From Bradyrhizobium sp. U87765 SZCCT0048 (lineage in GTDB: Bacteria > Pseudomonadota > Alphaproteobacteria > Rhizobiales > Xanthobacteraceae), in assembly GCF_018131225.1 (NCBI RefSeq), contig NZ_JAFCMM010000001.1, forward strand, positions 2,852,001 to 2,916,000: a stretch of DNA of 64,000 nt. Reading direction: 5' to 3'. Position 1 is the stretch's first letter; every line of letters starts with the position of its first letter. The notes below the pieces were generated by a model that worked only from the letters and a program-made list of their open reading frames with translations, made no database searches and was not told the origin of the DNA. Positions 16,312-25,121 of the stretch are shown piece by piece. The position numbers and the translations under genes are program-made.

Positions 16312-17739
16312 ATGTCGACCTCATCCGTGCACGCGCGTATCACGGGCCCCATCGTCATGATCGGCTTCGGCTCGATCGGCAAGGGCACCCTGCCGCTGAT
16401 CGAGAAGCATTTCGACTATGACAAGTCGCGCTTCGTCATCATCGACCCGCACACCGATCATCACATCGCCGACGAGCACGGCGTACGCTTCATCGAAGCC
16501 GCAGTCACCAAGGACAACTATCGCGAACTGCTGATCCCGCTGCTCACCGCCGGCGGCGGCCAGGGCTTCTGCGTCAACCTCTCGGTCGACACCGGCTCGG
16601 TTGATATCATGACCATGTGCCGCGAGATCGGCGCGCTGTACATCGACACCGTGGTCGAGCCGTGGCTCGGCTTCTACTTCGACAAGAGCGCCGGACCCGC
16701 CGCGCGTTCGAACTACGCGCTGCGCGAGACGCTGCTCGCCGCCAAGCGCAAGAATCCGGGTGGCACGACCGCGGTTTCGACCTGCGGCGCCAACCCCGGC
16801 ATGGTGTCGTGGTTCGTCAAGCAGGCGCTGCTCAACCTCGCCAAGGACACCGGCCAGTCGTTCAACGAACCGAAGAGCCGCGAGGGCTGGGCGGAGCTCG
16901 CCCAGAAGCTCGGCGTCAAGGGCATCCACATCGCCGAGCGCGACACCCAGCGTTCGAAGAAGCCGAAACCGCGCAACGTGTTCGTCAACACCTGGTCGGT
17001 CGAGGGCTTCGTTTCCGAGGGCCTGCAGCCTGCGGAGCTCGGCTGGGGCACCCATGAGAAGTGGATGCCCGACAACGGCCGCACCCACGATTTCGGCTGC
17101 CAGGCGGCGATCTATCTGCTGCAGCCGGGCGCCAACACGCGCGTGCGCAGTTGGTGCCCGACGCCGGGAGCGCAATACGGCTTCCTCGTCACCCACAACG
17201 AGGCGATCTCGATCTCGGACTATTACACCGTGCGCGACGGCGACAAGGTGGTGTACCGGCCGACCTGCCACTACGCCTATCATCCGGCGAACGATGCCGT
17301 GCTGTCGCTACACGAGATGTTCGGCGCTGCCGGCAAGATGCAGCCGTCGTGGCACATCCTCGACGAAAACGAGATCGAGGATGGCATCGACGAGCTCGGC
17401 GTGCTGCTGTATGGCCATGGCAAGAATGCCTACTGGTACGGCTCGCAGCTCTCGATCGAAGAGACCCGCAAGATCGCGCCCTACCAGAACGCCACCGGCA
17501 TGCAGGTGTCGTCGGCCGTTCTCGCCGGCATGGTGTGGGCCCTGGAGAATCCGGAAGCCGGCATCGTCGAGGCCGACGAGATGGATTTCCACCGCTGCCT
17601 CGAGATCCAGACGCCGTACCTCGGCCCGGTGAAGGGCTACTACACCGACTGGACGCCGCTCAACGATCGTCCCGGCCTGTTCGCCGAAGACATCGACACC
17701 AGCGATCCCTGGCAGTTCCGTAATATCCTGGTGCGCTGA
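16312..17739 (+). CDS. hss: homospermidine synthase
   Basis: A protein of 475 residues, matching the bacterial enzyme length (about 477 in Blastochloris viridis). It makes sym-homospermidine from two putrescines, with NAD+ as an internal redox cofactor. The Rossmann motif is IGFGSIGKGTLPLIEKHF; VVEPWLGFYF, STCGANPGMVSWFVKQAL and PDNGRTHDFGCQAAIYL are family segments. The ATG at 16312 follows GGAG by seven bases. The decarboxylase upstream supplies putrescine, so the locus forms a two-step route to homospermidine, the main polyamine of many rhizobia. Confidence 0.95.
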   Translation: MSTSSVHARITGPIVMIGFGSIGKGTLPLIEKHFDYDKSRFVIIDPHTDHHIADEHGVRFIEAAVTKDNYRELLIPLLTAGGGQGFCVNLSVDTGSVDIMTMCREIGALYIDTVVEPWLGFYFDKSAGPAARSNYALRETLLAAKRKNPGGTTAVSTCGANPGMVSWFVKQALLNLAKDTGQSFNEPKSREGWAELAQKLGVKGIHIAERDTQRSKKPKPRNVFVNTWSVEGFVSEGLQPAELGWGTHEKWMPDNGRTHDFGCQAAIYLLQPGANTRVRSWCPTPGAQYGFLVTHNEAISISDYYTVRDGDKVVYRPTCHYAYHPANDAVLSLHEMFGAAGKMQPSWHILDENEIEDGIDELGVLLYGHGKNAYWYGSQLSIEETRKIAPYQNATGMQVSSAVLAGMVWALENPEAGIVEADEMDFHRCLEIQTPYLGPVKGYYTDWTPLNDRPGLFAEDIDTSDPWQFRNILVR

Positions 17740-17764
17740 GCGCGCACCGTCCATCGCGATGACG

Positions 17765-17820
17765 CGGGCCTCGCGGTCCGGGACCGGCAGCAATGCCGCC
17801 GCCCCGATCTGCGAGGCCCG
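17765..17820 (+). terminator. branched hairpin after homospermidine synthase
   Basis: CGGGCCTCGC (17765-17774) pairs with GCGAGGCCCG (17811-17820). The loop holds a second hairpin, GGTCC-G-GGACC (17775-17785), and a weaker GGC/GCC pair (17786-17797). TTTCCTTT follows. It separates hss from the convergent decarboxylase gene, so it may serve both strands. Confidence 0.6.
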
Positions 17821-17852
17821 TTTCCTTTGAGGGACGGACCGCGCCGGAGAGG

Positions 17853-18596
17853 TCAGCGCTTTGCGAGATAGTCGAACGCGACGTCACCGAGGCCGAGCGT
17901 CAGGTCGACCTTGAAGTGCAGCGCGGACACCACCTCGCGCACCGGCAGCCGCGCCACGTCGGCAAGCGCGTGCGGAAACAGCCCGAGCGCCGCCGGCCCG
18001 GTCCAGGCCTCCTTCAGCACGATATCCTGCAGGTGATAGCGCACGAGCTCGCAGATGCGCGGCGAGCCATCGACATGCGGGATGATCTTGAGGATGAAAT
18101 TCGGTACCTGCAGCGCGTGCATCACCGCGGCGGGATCCGCCGGTCGATGCTTGTAGCCCATGGTGCCGCTGGCACAGAGCACCGAGCCATAGTGCAGCGT
18201 GCCGACCAGCACATCGCTCTCGGTCACGATCTTGGGCGCCGCGAGCTTCTTCGGAAAGCCCCACAACTCCCGCCCGCCGGCGATCGGTGCGTCGTCGTCG
18301 AGATACATCGAATGGATGTAAACGCCTTCCTGGCCTTCGAAACGGACCGGAATGGCCTGGCCGGTCTCGGTATAGTCGCCGAAGCCGGTGGAATCCGGCA
18401 TGCGGATGAACTCGTACTTCACCACCGGATCGGTCACCTCCAGCGGCTCCGGCACCACCGCCGCGAGCGCCTCCGGATCGGTGCGGTAGGTGATGATGAA
18501 ATACTCGCGATTGAAGAAACGATACGGTCCCGGGGGAAAGGAGGGGTTGGTCAGCGGCATCGAATAGGCAGTTCGCCTCACGTCCTCGATCTTCAT
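17853..18596 (-). CDS. adc: acetoacetate decarboxylase family protein
   Basis: A protein of 247 residues. The Schiff-base lysine motif ELWGFPKK is present (Lys116-Lys117), along with YHIHSMYLD-like and [20 protein letters not shown] segments of true acetoacetate decarboxylases. The enzyme turns acetoacetate into acetone and CO2. The ATG at 18596 is chosen because GGAG lies six bases before it; the GTG at 18602 would overlap that site. Confidence 0.9.
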   Translation of the reverse strand: MKIEDVRRTAYSMPLTNPSFPPGPYRFFNREYFIITYRTDPEALAAVVPEPLEVTDPVVKYEFIRMPDSTGFGDYTETGQAIPVRFEGQEGVYIHSMYLDDDAPIAGGRELWGFPKKLAAPKIVTESDVLVGTLHYGSVLCASGTMGYKHRPADPAAVMHALQVPNFILKIIPHVDGSPRICELVRYHLQDIVLKEAWTGPAALGLFPHALADVARLPVREVVSALHFKVDLTLGLGDVAFDYLAKR

Positions 18597-18772
18597 GGCC
18601 ACTCCGTTGGCTGCCTCGCGGCGATCACGCGAGCACCACGGACTATGACGCAGGGCAGCGGGCTTCGCGAGCCGCGAAAGCCGGCAGCGATCGTCAAAAG
18701 TTGGTCACCATGCGGGGCACATGTGAGGGCCATGCATGGCATGCCGGGGGGGGGTGCCGCACCCGTGGGAGG

Positions 18773-19129
18773 TTATTTCGCGGGGATCGGCGGCGCGGTC
18801 TTTTCTGCGGGCGCCGGCAGCAGCGCGGCGGGCGCTCCGCTTCTCTGCGCGCCACCATCAGGACGCGCCGGTTCCGGCGCGGGCGTCGTCGGCCGCGTCT
18901 CGGGGCTGCGTTCGGCGGGAACAGCCGAGCGGGGCATCTGGCCATCGGCGGATACGCCTGCTGGCGAAGTCTGGGGCGCCGACGCCTGCGCCAGGTGCTG
19001 ATTGTCCGCGGCGATCCTGAACAGCGCAGCACCGGACATGGCCGCCCCTGCGACGAACAGCATGACGGCCAGCGCCATCTGCAACCGCAATTCCTGAGGT
19101 TCGTGTTGATGCAGGCCGCGCACGTTCAT
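18773..19129 (-). CDS. small membrane-anchored protein with a Pro/Ala-rich tail, function unknown
   Basis: A 118-residue protein: a short cytoplasmic tail (NVRGLHQHEPQELRLQ), one membrane helix at about residues 17-40, then a disordered extracytoplasmic tail with many Pro, Ala and Ser. It has no recognised domain. It lies downstream of mgtC on the same strand. GC-rich proline frames can be open by chance, but the helix position and codon usage favour a real gene. Confidence 0.5.
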   Translation of the reverse strand: MNVRGLHQHEPQELRLQMALAVMLFVAGAAMSGAALFRIAADNQHLAQASAPQTSPAGVSADGQMPRSAVPAERSPETRPTTPAPEPARPDGGAQRSGAPAALLPAPAEKTAPPIPAK

Positions 19130-19185
19130 CGCCGTCTCCGGGACTTTACCCCGGCGACAACCCCGTGATTGCGGGATGGTTCCGT

Positions 19186-19902
19186 TCAGTCGCGGGTGCT
19201 GGCTTCCCAGGTGGCGTGGCGCACACCCGCCTGGCGCTCCAGTGCATCGGCGACGGCGTCGAGTTCCTTCGGATCCACCGTGGTCCCGATCAGCCGCGCG
19301 ACGATCTCCGACGCACCGCTGGAGCGATCCAGCACAACGACATCCCCGACGGGATAATTTGCCACTTCGAGCTTCTCGACCACGACATCGCGCAGATCGC
19401 CCAGCGCCGGGGTATCGACCGTCACCTTGAAGTCATAATCGACTTCGGACGATCGCTCGTCGAGCGGGATGCGGTTGATGAAGTTGACCAGCGGCCGCAG
19501 CAAGGTGTTACCGGCGAGCACGAAGGCCGTCAGCGCCACGGCCTGGGCCGCAAGATCAGCACCGGCGCAGCTGCCGACCGCGGCACAGCTCCACAGTGTC
19601 GCCGCCGTGTTGAGGCCCCGAACGTTGGTACCTTCCTTCATGATCACACCGGCACCGAGAAAACCGATGCCGGACACCACATACGCGATCACGCGCACCG
19701 CGCCTTCGGCGCCGTCGAGCTGCATCGCCAGGTCGACGAAAGCGGCGGCGGCGACCGCGACCAGCACATTGGTGCGTAGCCCCGCGGTGCGCAGACGGTA
19801 CTGGCGCTCGGCGCCGATCAGGGTGCCGAGCACGAACGCCACCGTCAGGCTGACGAGGGTGTCGAGAAAATCACCGGTCTGGAAGGTCGCCAGGAATCGC
19901 AT
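19186..19902 (-). CDS. MgtC/SapB family membrane protein
   Basis: A protein of 238 residues. The N-terminal membrane domain has the family segments LGTLIGAERQYRLRTAGLRTNVLVAV, YVVSGIGFLGAGVIMKEG and VRGLNTAATLWSCAAVG, in about five helices. The C-terminal 85 residues form a soluble ACT-like domain. Relatives inhibit the F-type ATP synthase or support growth in low Mg2+ and acid. No Mg2+-sensing leader was noticed upstream. Confidence 0.92.
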   Translation of the reverse strand: MRFLATFQTGDFLDTLVSLTVAFVLGTLIGAERQYRLRTAGLRTNVLVAVAAAAFVDLAMQLDGAEGAVRVIAYVVSGIGFLGAGVIMKEGTNVRGLNTAATLWSCAAVGSCAGADLAAQAVALTAFVLAGNTLLRPLVNFINRIPLDERSSEVDYDFKVTVDTPALGDLRDVVVEKLEVANYPVGDVVVLDRSSGASEIVARLIGTTVDPKELDAVADALERQAGVRHATWEASTRD

Positions 19903-19981
19903 GGGCTCACGTTATAGCGGTTCCATGCGACATGACTACCGGGACCAATACAGGCTTATGTCGGCCCGGCAGGCCTCCGGC

Positions 19982-21001
19982 TCAGAGATCGAGCAATCCG
20001 GCGTCGCCGTTCTCGGTGGCGAAGGCAAGGCGGCCACCCTTGCCGTCCCAGGCCAGGGCCGACACCGCGGCACCATCGTTACGGCGGATCAGGATTTCGG
20101 CGCCGTCGGCGAGACGCACCATCAGGATGGTGCCATCGCCATAGCCGGCCGCGAGCACGTCCTGGCGGGGATGGCAGGCGACGACGGCGACCTTGGACTT
20201 GAGCGGTGCGAGCATCGCCGGCTCCTTGCCCATCGGTCCGTCCTTGCTGGCGAACGGCCACAGGATCACGGTGTCGGCGCCGGAGGTGGCAAGAAATTTG
20301 CCGCCCGTAGTCCAGGCCATCGAACGCACCCGACTGGGATAGCCGGTCATGCGCATATGCTTGTTGTCGGCGAGCCGCCAGCCGTGCAGCGCCGGCTCGT
20401 GCATCGTCGTGACCAGGAAACGGTTGTCGGCGCTGAAGGTGACGCCGAGATGCGAGCCCTTCCACTCCAGGACGTCCGGCTTGGCCGTCATATTGGGAAA
20501 CCACAGCGTCACGCCATTGTAGTGGGCGATGGCGAGACGCAGCCCCTTTGGCGCGAAGGCGAGGCCCCCGACCGTCGTCGGAACATCGAACAACTTGTCG
20601 TCCTGTCGTGGGGCACGGACAAACGCGGTCTTGCCGGCCGACCAGGCCACCGCGCCTTCCGGATGCAGCGCGACATTGTCGATCCAGCGGCGCTTCGCCT
20701 CTGTCGCGATCAACTCGGTCGCGCCGGCCTTGTCAACCGCCATGACCTTGCCGTCGTCGCCACCAGTGACCAGCCGCTTGCCGTCAGAGACCGCGCACAG
20801 AATGCCGCCGCCATGAAGGCCGACCGCCGCCGCCTCACCGGCCGCATCGACCAGCGACACCGTCTCTTCGGCGCCGACGAACACCGCGGTGTCGCCGAGG
20901 AAATGCACGGAGGTCGCCGGCTGGGCCAGCGTGACCTTGCGCACGCGATCGGTGATGGAGACGATGGACTCCTGCGTCTCCGGAGGATTGAGACCGGTCA
21001 T
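19982..21001 (-). CDS. WD40-repeat-like beta-propeller protein coupled to the zinc GTPase
   Basis: A protein of 339 residues without signal peptide. Repeating units such as VHFLGDTAVFVGAEETVSLV, GILCAVSDGKRLVTGGDDGKV, SRVRSMAWTTGGKFLATSGA and VAVVACHPRQDVLAAGYGDG fit a seven-bladed WD40 propeller in the cytoplasm. The ATG at 21001 overlaps the stop of the COG0523 GTPase gene (ATGA type), so the two are translated together. This ties it to zinc handling. It is likely a scaffold; no catalytic residues are visible. Confidence 0.85.
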   Translation of the reverse strand: MTGLNPPETQESIVSITDRVRKVTLAQPATSVHFLGDTAVFVGAEETVSLVDAAGEAAAVGLHGGGILCAVSDGKRLVTGGDDGKVMAVDKAGATELIATEAKRRWIDNVALHPEGAVAWSAGKTAFVRAPRQDDKLFDVPTTVGGLAFAPKGLRLAIAHYNGVTLWFPNMTAKPDVLEWKGSHLGVTFSADNRFLVTTMHEPALHGWRLADNKHMRMTGYPSRVRSMAWTTGGKFLATSGADTVILWPFASKDGPMGKEPAMLAPLKSKVAVVACHPRQDVLAAGYGDGTILMVRLADGAEILIRRNDGAAVSALAWDGKGGRLAFATENGDAGLLDL

Positions 21002-22074
21002 CACGCTGCGATGCACTTCTCGAAGCCGTCGCGGATCTCCTGCTCCGGTAGGTCGCGGCCAATGAACACGACGCGGCTCTCGCGCGGCTCGCCGTCCTTC
21101 CAGGCGCGCTGGTGATCGCCTTCCAGCATCATGTGCACGCCCTGGAAGACGTAACGGTCGTCGTCGTCCTTGAACGCGAGGATACCCTTGGAGCGCAGGA
21201 TGCGGGCGCCGTCGCGAGCGACGAGGCCCTGCAGCCAGGGCATGAACTTGTTGGCATCGAGAGGCCGGGCGGAGCGCAGCGACAGCGACTGCATGTCCTC
21301 GTCGTGATAGTGCTTCAGGCCATGGCCGTGATGATGGCCATGGTCGTGATGGTGATCGTGACCATGGTCGTGGTCGTGATCATGGTGATGATGATCGTGG
21401 CCGTCGTCAGCCTCGAGGAAATCCGGTTCGATTTCGAGGATGCGATCCAGGTCGAACGCGTTGCGCTCCAGCACCGCGGCGAGCGGCACCTGGCAGCGCT
21501 CGGTGCGATGCAGCTTGGCGTAGGGGTTGATGCCGCGGATGCGCGCCTCGACCTCGGCAAGCTCGGGCTTCGACACGAGGTCGGTCTTGTTGAGCACGAT
21601 GACGTCGGCGAAGGCGATCTGGTTCTTGGCTTCCGGCGCGTCCTTGAGACGGTCGCTCAGCCACCTGGCATCGGCGACGGTGACCACCGCGTCGAGCCGC
21701 GCCTTGGTCTGCACGTCCTCGTCGACGAAGAAGGTCTGAGCCACCGGCGCAGGGTCGGCGAGCCCGGTCGTCTCCAGGATGATGGCGTCGAACTTGCCCT
21801 TGCGCCTCATCAGGCCTTCCAGGATGCGCACGAGGTCGCCGCGCACGGTGCAGCAGACGCACCCGTTGTTCATCTCGAACACTTCCTCGTCGGCGCCGAT
21901 GACGAGGTCGTTGTCGATGCCGATCTCGCCGAACTCGTTGACGATCACGGCGTACTTCTTGCCATGGTTCTCCGACAGGATGCGATTGAGCAACGTGGTC
22001 TTGCCGGCGCCGAGGTAGCCGGTGAGCACCGTGACGGGGATTTTGTCGGAAGCGGAAGGCGAGGCGGTGGACAT
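21001..22074 (-). CDS. COG0523 (CobW/ZagA-like) zinc metallochaperone GTPase
   Basis: A protein of 357 residues. Walker A GYLGAGKTT is at residues 19-27, the metal-binding CVCC at 72-75, Walker B/DxxG-like ETTGLADP, and the guanine motif NKTD. A His/Asp loop of about 35 residues (from roughly 225) holds around 15 His. The C-terminal CobW domain follows. In the family these GTPases deliver zinc to client enzymes under zinc shortage. It lies 88 bases after znuA, downstream of a Zur-type palindrome, supporting a zinc rather than cobalamin role. Confidence 0.92.
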   Translation of the reverse strand: MSTASPSASDKIPVTVLTGYLGAGKTTLLNRILSENHGKKYAVIVNEFGEIGIDNDLVIGADEEVFEMNNGCVCCTVRGDLVRILEGLMRRKGKFDAIILETTGLADPAPVAQTFFVDEDVQTKARLDAVVTVADARWLSDRLKDAPEAKNQIAFADVIVLNKTDLVSKPELAEVEARIRGINPYAKLHRTERCQVPLAAVLERNAFDLDRILEIEPDFLEADDGHDHHHHDHDHDHGHDHHHDHGHHHGHGLKHYHDEDMQSLSLRSARPLDANKFMPWLQGLVARDGARILRSKGILAFKDDDDRYVFQGVHMMLEGDHQRAWKDGEPRESRVVFIGRDLPEQEIRDGFEKCIAA

Positions 22075-22162
22075 GCGGACTCCGGATGGAATGGTGCTGC
22101 GGGACAGGCCCGGGGCCGCCCCAACCCGCGACCGCTATCTCATTGTTCGGAAAAGAATTTCT

Positions 22163-23083
22163 TCACCGATTGCGGGGCGACCCCTGGCCCGACAGCGCGC
22201 TGGTCAGGGCCTTTATATTGTGCCTGACCATGGCAATGTAAGTGGGGGCTTCGCCCTTTTCACCGGTCAGGGAATCCGAGTACAGCGTGCCGCCGATCCG
22301 CGCCCCGGTCTCGGTGGCGATCTGGCGCATCAGCCGCGGATCGGTGATGTTCTCCAGGAAGACGGCGGGAATGGCGTCGGCCTTGATCTGCCGGACAATG
22401 GCCGCGAGGTCGCGGGCGCTGACTTCGGATTCGGTCGAGACGCCTTGCGGCGCGATGAAGGTGATGCCGTAGGCCGCAGCGAAATAGCCGAAGGCATCAT
22501 GGGTCGAAATCACCCGGCGGCGATCAGCCGGAATGCTGTCCACTGCGGCGCGTACGTCGCGGTCGAGCTTGTCGAGTTCGGCGAGATAGGCCTGCGCATT
22601 GCCGCGATAGATCTCCGCCGATGGCGGATCGGCCGCGATCAGGGCATCGCGGATATTGGCGACGTAGATCTTCGCATTCGACACCGATTGCCAGGCATGG
22701 GGATCGAAGGCGTGGCCATGGTCGTCTCCGGCCGGCGGCTTGCGCGTGACGATGCCCTTGGTGGCGGTGACGATGATGGCGCGGTCGCCCGATGATTTCA
22801 CCAGCCGCGGCAGCCAGCCCTCGAGGCCGAGGCCATTGACGATGACGAGCTTGGCCTCGGAGACGCGCTTGGCGTCCTCGGGCGTCGGCGTATAGACGTG
22901 GGTATCGCTGTCGGGACCGACCAGTGCGGTGACATTGACGCGATCGCCACCGACGTTGCGGGCGAAGTCCGCCAGAATCGAGAAAGTCGCGACGACATTG
23001 AGGCGCGGTGCCTCCTCCGCATCGGCGTGCGTCACGGCAAGCGCGGCGAACGCGAGAGCGAAAATAACGGAGCGGCGGCGCAT
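22163..23083 (-). CDS. znuA: zinc/manganese ABC transporter substrate-binding protein
   Basis: A protein of 306 residues with a signal peptide (RRSVIFALAFAALAVTHADA). It belongs to cluster A-I: VVATFSILADFARNVGG, DTHVYTPTPEDAKRV (first His ligand), DPHAWQSVSNAKIYVANI (second His), STHDAFGYFAAAYGI (third His) and a distal Asp in LYSDSL. The His-rich loop typical of ZnuA is reduced to DDHGHAFDPH, so Mn2+ use is not excluded. The Zur-type site and the COG0523 partner favour zinc. Its start is two bases past the permease stop. Confidence 0.9.
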   Translation of the reverse strand: MRRRSVIFALAFAALAVTHADAEEAPRLNVVATFSILADFARNVGGDRVNVTALVGPDSDTHVYTPTPEDAKRVSEAKLVIVNGLGLEGWLPRLVKSSGDRAIIVTATKGIVTRKPPAGDDHGHAFDPHAWQSVSNAKIYVANIRDALIAADPPSAEIYRGNAQAYLAELDKLDRDVRAAVDSIPADRRRVISTHDAFGYFAAAYGITFIAPQGVSTESEVSARDLAAIVRQIKADAIPAVFLENITDPRLMRQIATETGARIGGTLYSDSLTGEKGEAPTYIAMVRHNIKALTSALSGQGSPRNR

Positions 23084-23085
23084 GA

Positions 23086-23958
23086 TCAGGCCTCAAGATG
23101 GGGAGCGGGGAACAGCTGCCGCACCACGCCGCCGGCGCGGCCAAGCAGCAGCGACACCAGATAGAGCACGGCGGCGACCAGGATGATGGCGGGGCCGGAC
23201 GGCACCTTGCTGTGGAACGAGAGCACGAGGCCGGCATACCCCGACAGCATCGCAGCCCCGACCGCGATCGCCATCATTGCGGTGATGTCGCGCGACCAGA
23301 ACCGCGCGATGCCCGCCGGCAGCACCATCAGGCCGACCGCGAGCAGCGTCCCGAGCGCCTGGAAGCCGTTGACGAGATTGACGACGACAAGCGCCATGAA
23401 GGCGAGATGCGCCGGTGCGCCGGCGCGGCTGACGGTGCGCAGGAACAACGGATCGACACACTCGATCACCAGCGGCCGCCAGATCACCGCCAGCACCAGC
23501 AGCGTCAGCGTGGCGTTGAACGCGATCACCATCAGCGTCTGGTCGTCCATCGCCAGCACGTTGCCGAACAGCACGTGCAGCAGATCGATATTGGTGCCGC
23601 GGATCGAGACGATGGTGACGCCGAGCGCGAGCGACACGAGGTAGAACGCGGCGAGCGAGGCATCTTCCTTCAACTCCGTGACACGCGCCACCACGCCGGC
23701 AAGGATGGCGACGGTGAAGCCCGCGATCAGGCCGCCGAAGGTCATGGCGAACAGGTTGAGGCCCGACAGCAGGAAACCGACGGCGGCGCCCGGCAGAATG
23801 GCATGCGCCATGGCGTCACCGACGAGGCTCATCCGCCGTAGCATCAGGAACACGCCGATCGGCGCGCCGCCGAGCGACAGTGCGACGACGCCGGCGAGGG
23901 CACGGCGCATGAATTCGAATTCCGTGAACGGGGCGATCAACAGATCAATCATCGACAT
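23086..23958 (-). CDS. znuB: zinc/manganese ABC transporter permease
   Basis: A protein of 290 residues with about eight hydrophobic segments, typical of the ABC-3 permease family. Landmarks are FMRRALAGVVALSLGGAPIG, LRRMSLVGDAMAHAILPG (coupling segment), and LVNGFQALGTLLAVGLMVLP. The ATG at 23958 overlaps the stop of the ATPase gene by one base; the open frame upstream of it is antisense noise. Confidence 0.92.
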   Translation of the reverse strand: MSMIDLLIAPFTEFEFMRRALAGVVALSLGGAPIGVFLMLRRMSLVGDAMAHAILPGAAVGFLLSGLNLFAMTFGGLIAGFTVAILAGVVARVTELKEDASLAAFYLVSLALGVTIVSIRGTNIDLLHVLFGNVLAMDDQTLMVIAFNATLTLLVLAVIWRPLVIECVDPLFLRTVSRAGAPAHLAFMALVVVNLVNGFQALGTLLAVGLMVLPAGIARFWSRDITAMMAIAVGAAMLSGYAGLVLSFHSKVPSGPAIILVAAVLYLVSLLLGRAGGVVRQLFPAPHLEA

Positions 23959-24716
23959 CAAGCCGCCCGCGGCGGCGTCTCCATGCAGGCGCCGGCGCGC
24001 TCGTCGAACGCCTCGCACATCCGCCGCGCCTGGCGCATGTTCTCGTCGGTGAGCACCTGCTCGGTCGGCCCCCAGGCGACGCCGGAGCGCGCCAGCAGCA
24101 GCGTCTCGGGGAAGCTGGCCTTCACCAGATCGAGGTCGTGCAGCGCCGCGAGCACCGTGCGCTGTTCGCGGTGCCATTGCCGCACCAGTTCGAGCAGGTC
24201 GATGGCGGTGCGCGCATCGACCGCGTTGAATGGCTCGTCGAGCACGATCAGGCGCGCGTCCTGAAGCAGCACGCGGGCGAACAGCATGCGCTGGGTCTGC
24301 CCACCGGACAGCGTGCCGATGGGGCGGCTTTCGAAACCGTTGAGCCCGACCGCGGTGATGGCGGCACCGATGCGGGCGCGATCGCTCCGGCCGAAGCCGC
24401 CGAACGGCCCGCGGGCCCGCCACAGGCCCATGCCGACGAGGTCGAACACCGAAATCGGAAAGCTGCGGTCGATTTCCGCGATCTGGGGCAGATAGGCGAT
24501 CTCGCGCGGCCGCAGCCCGCCGCGGGCGATCGTGCCAGACAGCGGCTTCAGCAGCCCGACGATGCCGCGGAACAGCGTCGACTTGCCGGCGCCATTGGGA
24601 CCGACCACCGCGACCAGGGCGCCCGGCGCCACGGCCCCGCTGAGGTGATGGACGGCGGGATGGCGATCATAGCCGAGGGTGAGATCGCGGAATTCGAGCT
24701 GGGGCGCCATGGTCAT
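23958..24716 (-). CDS. znuC: zinc/manganese ABC transporter ATP-binding protein
   Basis: A protein of about 252 residues. Walker A GPNGAGKST, Q-loop in YLPQIAEIDRSFP, signature LSGGQTQRM, Walker B LIVLDEPFNAVD and the switch His in AALHDLDLV are all present. The ATG at 24716 overlaps the stop of the small His-rich gene (ATGA), so it is translated in series with it. It drives uptake through the permease encoded next. Confidence 0.92.
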   Translation of the reverse strand: MTMAPQLEFRDLTLGYDRHPAVHHLSGAVAPGALVAVVGPNGAGKSTLFRGIVGLLKPLSGTIARGGLRPREIAYLPQIAEIDRSFPISVFDLVGMGLWRARGPFGGFGRSDRARIGAAITAVGLNGFESRPIGTLSGGQTQRMLFARVLLQDARLIVLDEPFNAVDARTAIDLLELVRQWHREQRTVLAALHDLDLVKASFPETLLLARSGVAWGPTEQVLTDENMRQARRMCEAFDERAGACMETPPRAA

Positions 24717-24928
24717 CTCATTGCCAGCCATACGGCCGTCCATAGCACCGCGCTGGCGATGACGGCGATGCCGAGCCGCACCAGCACCCCGATCCGCAAC
24801 AGCGACCAGGGCGCCTCCTGGGGCGGATGGGCGTGCTCGGCGTGGTGATGGGCATGATCGTGCCCCGCCCCCGGGGGGCGACCATGGTCATGGGAATGAA
24901 GCTGCGTCTGAGACAAAGCCACGGGCAA
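24713..24928 (-). CDS. small His-rich single-span membrane protein, first gene of the zinc operon
   Basis: A protein of up to 71 residues: a His-rich N-terminal part (HSHDHGRPPGAGHDHAHHHAEHAH inside residues 11-33 carries about ten His) followed by one membrane helix (RIGVLVRLGIAVIASAVLWT). The stop overlaps the znuC start (ATGA), and the gene begins only about 27 bases from the Zur-type palindrome. The start is TTG at 24928 or GTG at 24922; both are weak. It may bind zinc near the transporter. I know no named family. Confidence 0.65.
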   Translation of the reverse strand: MPVALSQTQLHSHDHGRPPGAGHDHAHHHAEHAHPPQEAPWSLLRIGVLVRLGIAVIASAVLWTAVWLAMR

Positions 24929-24954
24929 CTCGAAGGTAAACGAACGGAACTATA

Positions 24955-24973
24955 AATGTTATATTATAACATT
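24955..24973 (-). promoter_or_regulatory. Zur-type box of the zinc operon
   Basis: AATGTTATA-T-TATAACATT is a perfect 9-1-9 palindrome, closely like the known alphaproteobacterial Zur sites of the form TGTTATA-N-TATAACA. It lies 26 bases before the first zinc gene. Zn2+-loaded Zur would repress the operon here. The site class is established knowledge; the assignment is by eye. Confidence 0.85.
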
Positions 24974-25121
24974 CACGGTGCGGGCAACCCCATGCGGCGC
25001 AGGGCTGCCCCGCCACCCAATCCACCGCCCGCCACCGCCCAAGCGCCACCGTCCCAAGCCACCGCCTGAGTCCCGGGCTGACGCGAGCCCGCACGTCGGA
25101 GCGAGCGCCCTCCAGCCGCGT

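Noticed and set aside
18740..18760. Run of G near 18747
   Set aside because: A short homopolymer in a non-coding gap; nothing suggests a phase-variable gene.
21300..21410. Short-period repeat that looks like a repeat array
   Set aside because: It is the His/Asp-coding loop (CAT/CAC/GAC codons) of the zinc GTPase gene, not a CRISPR array.
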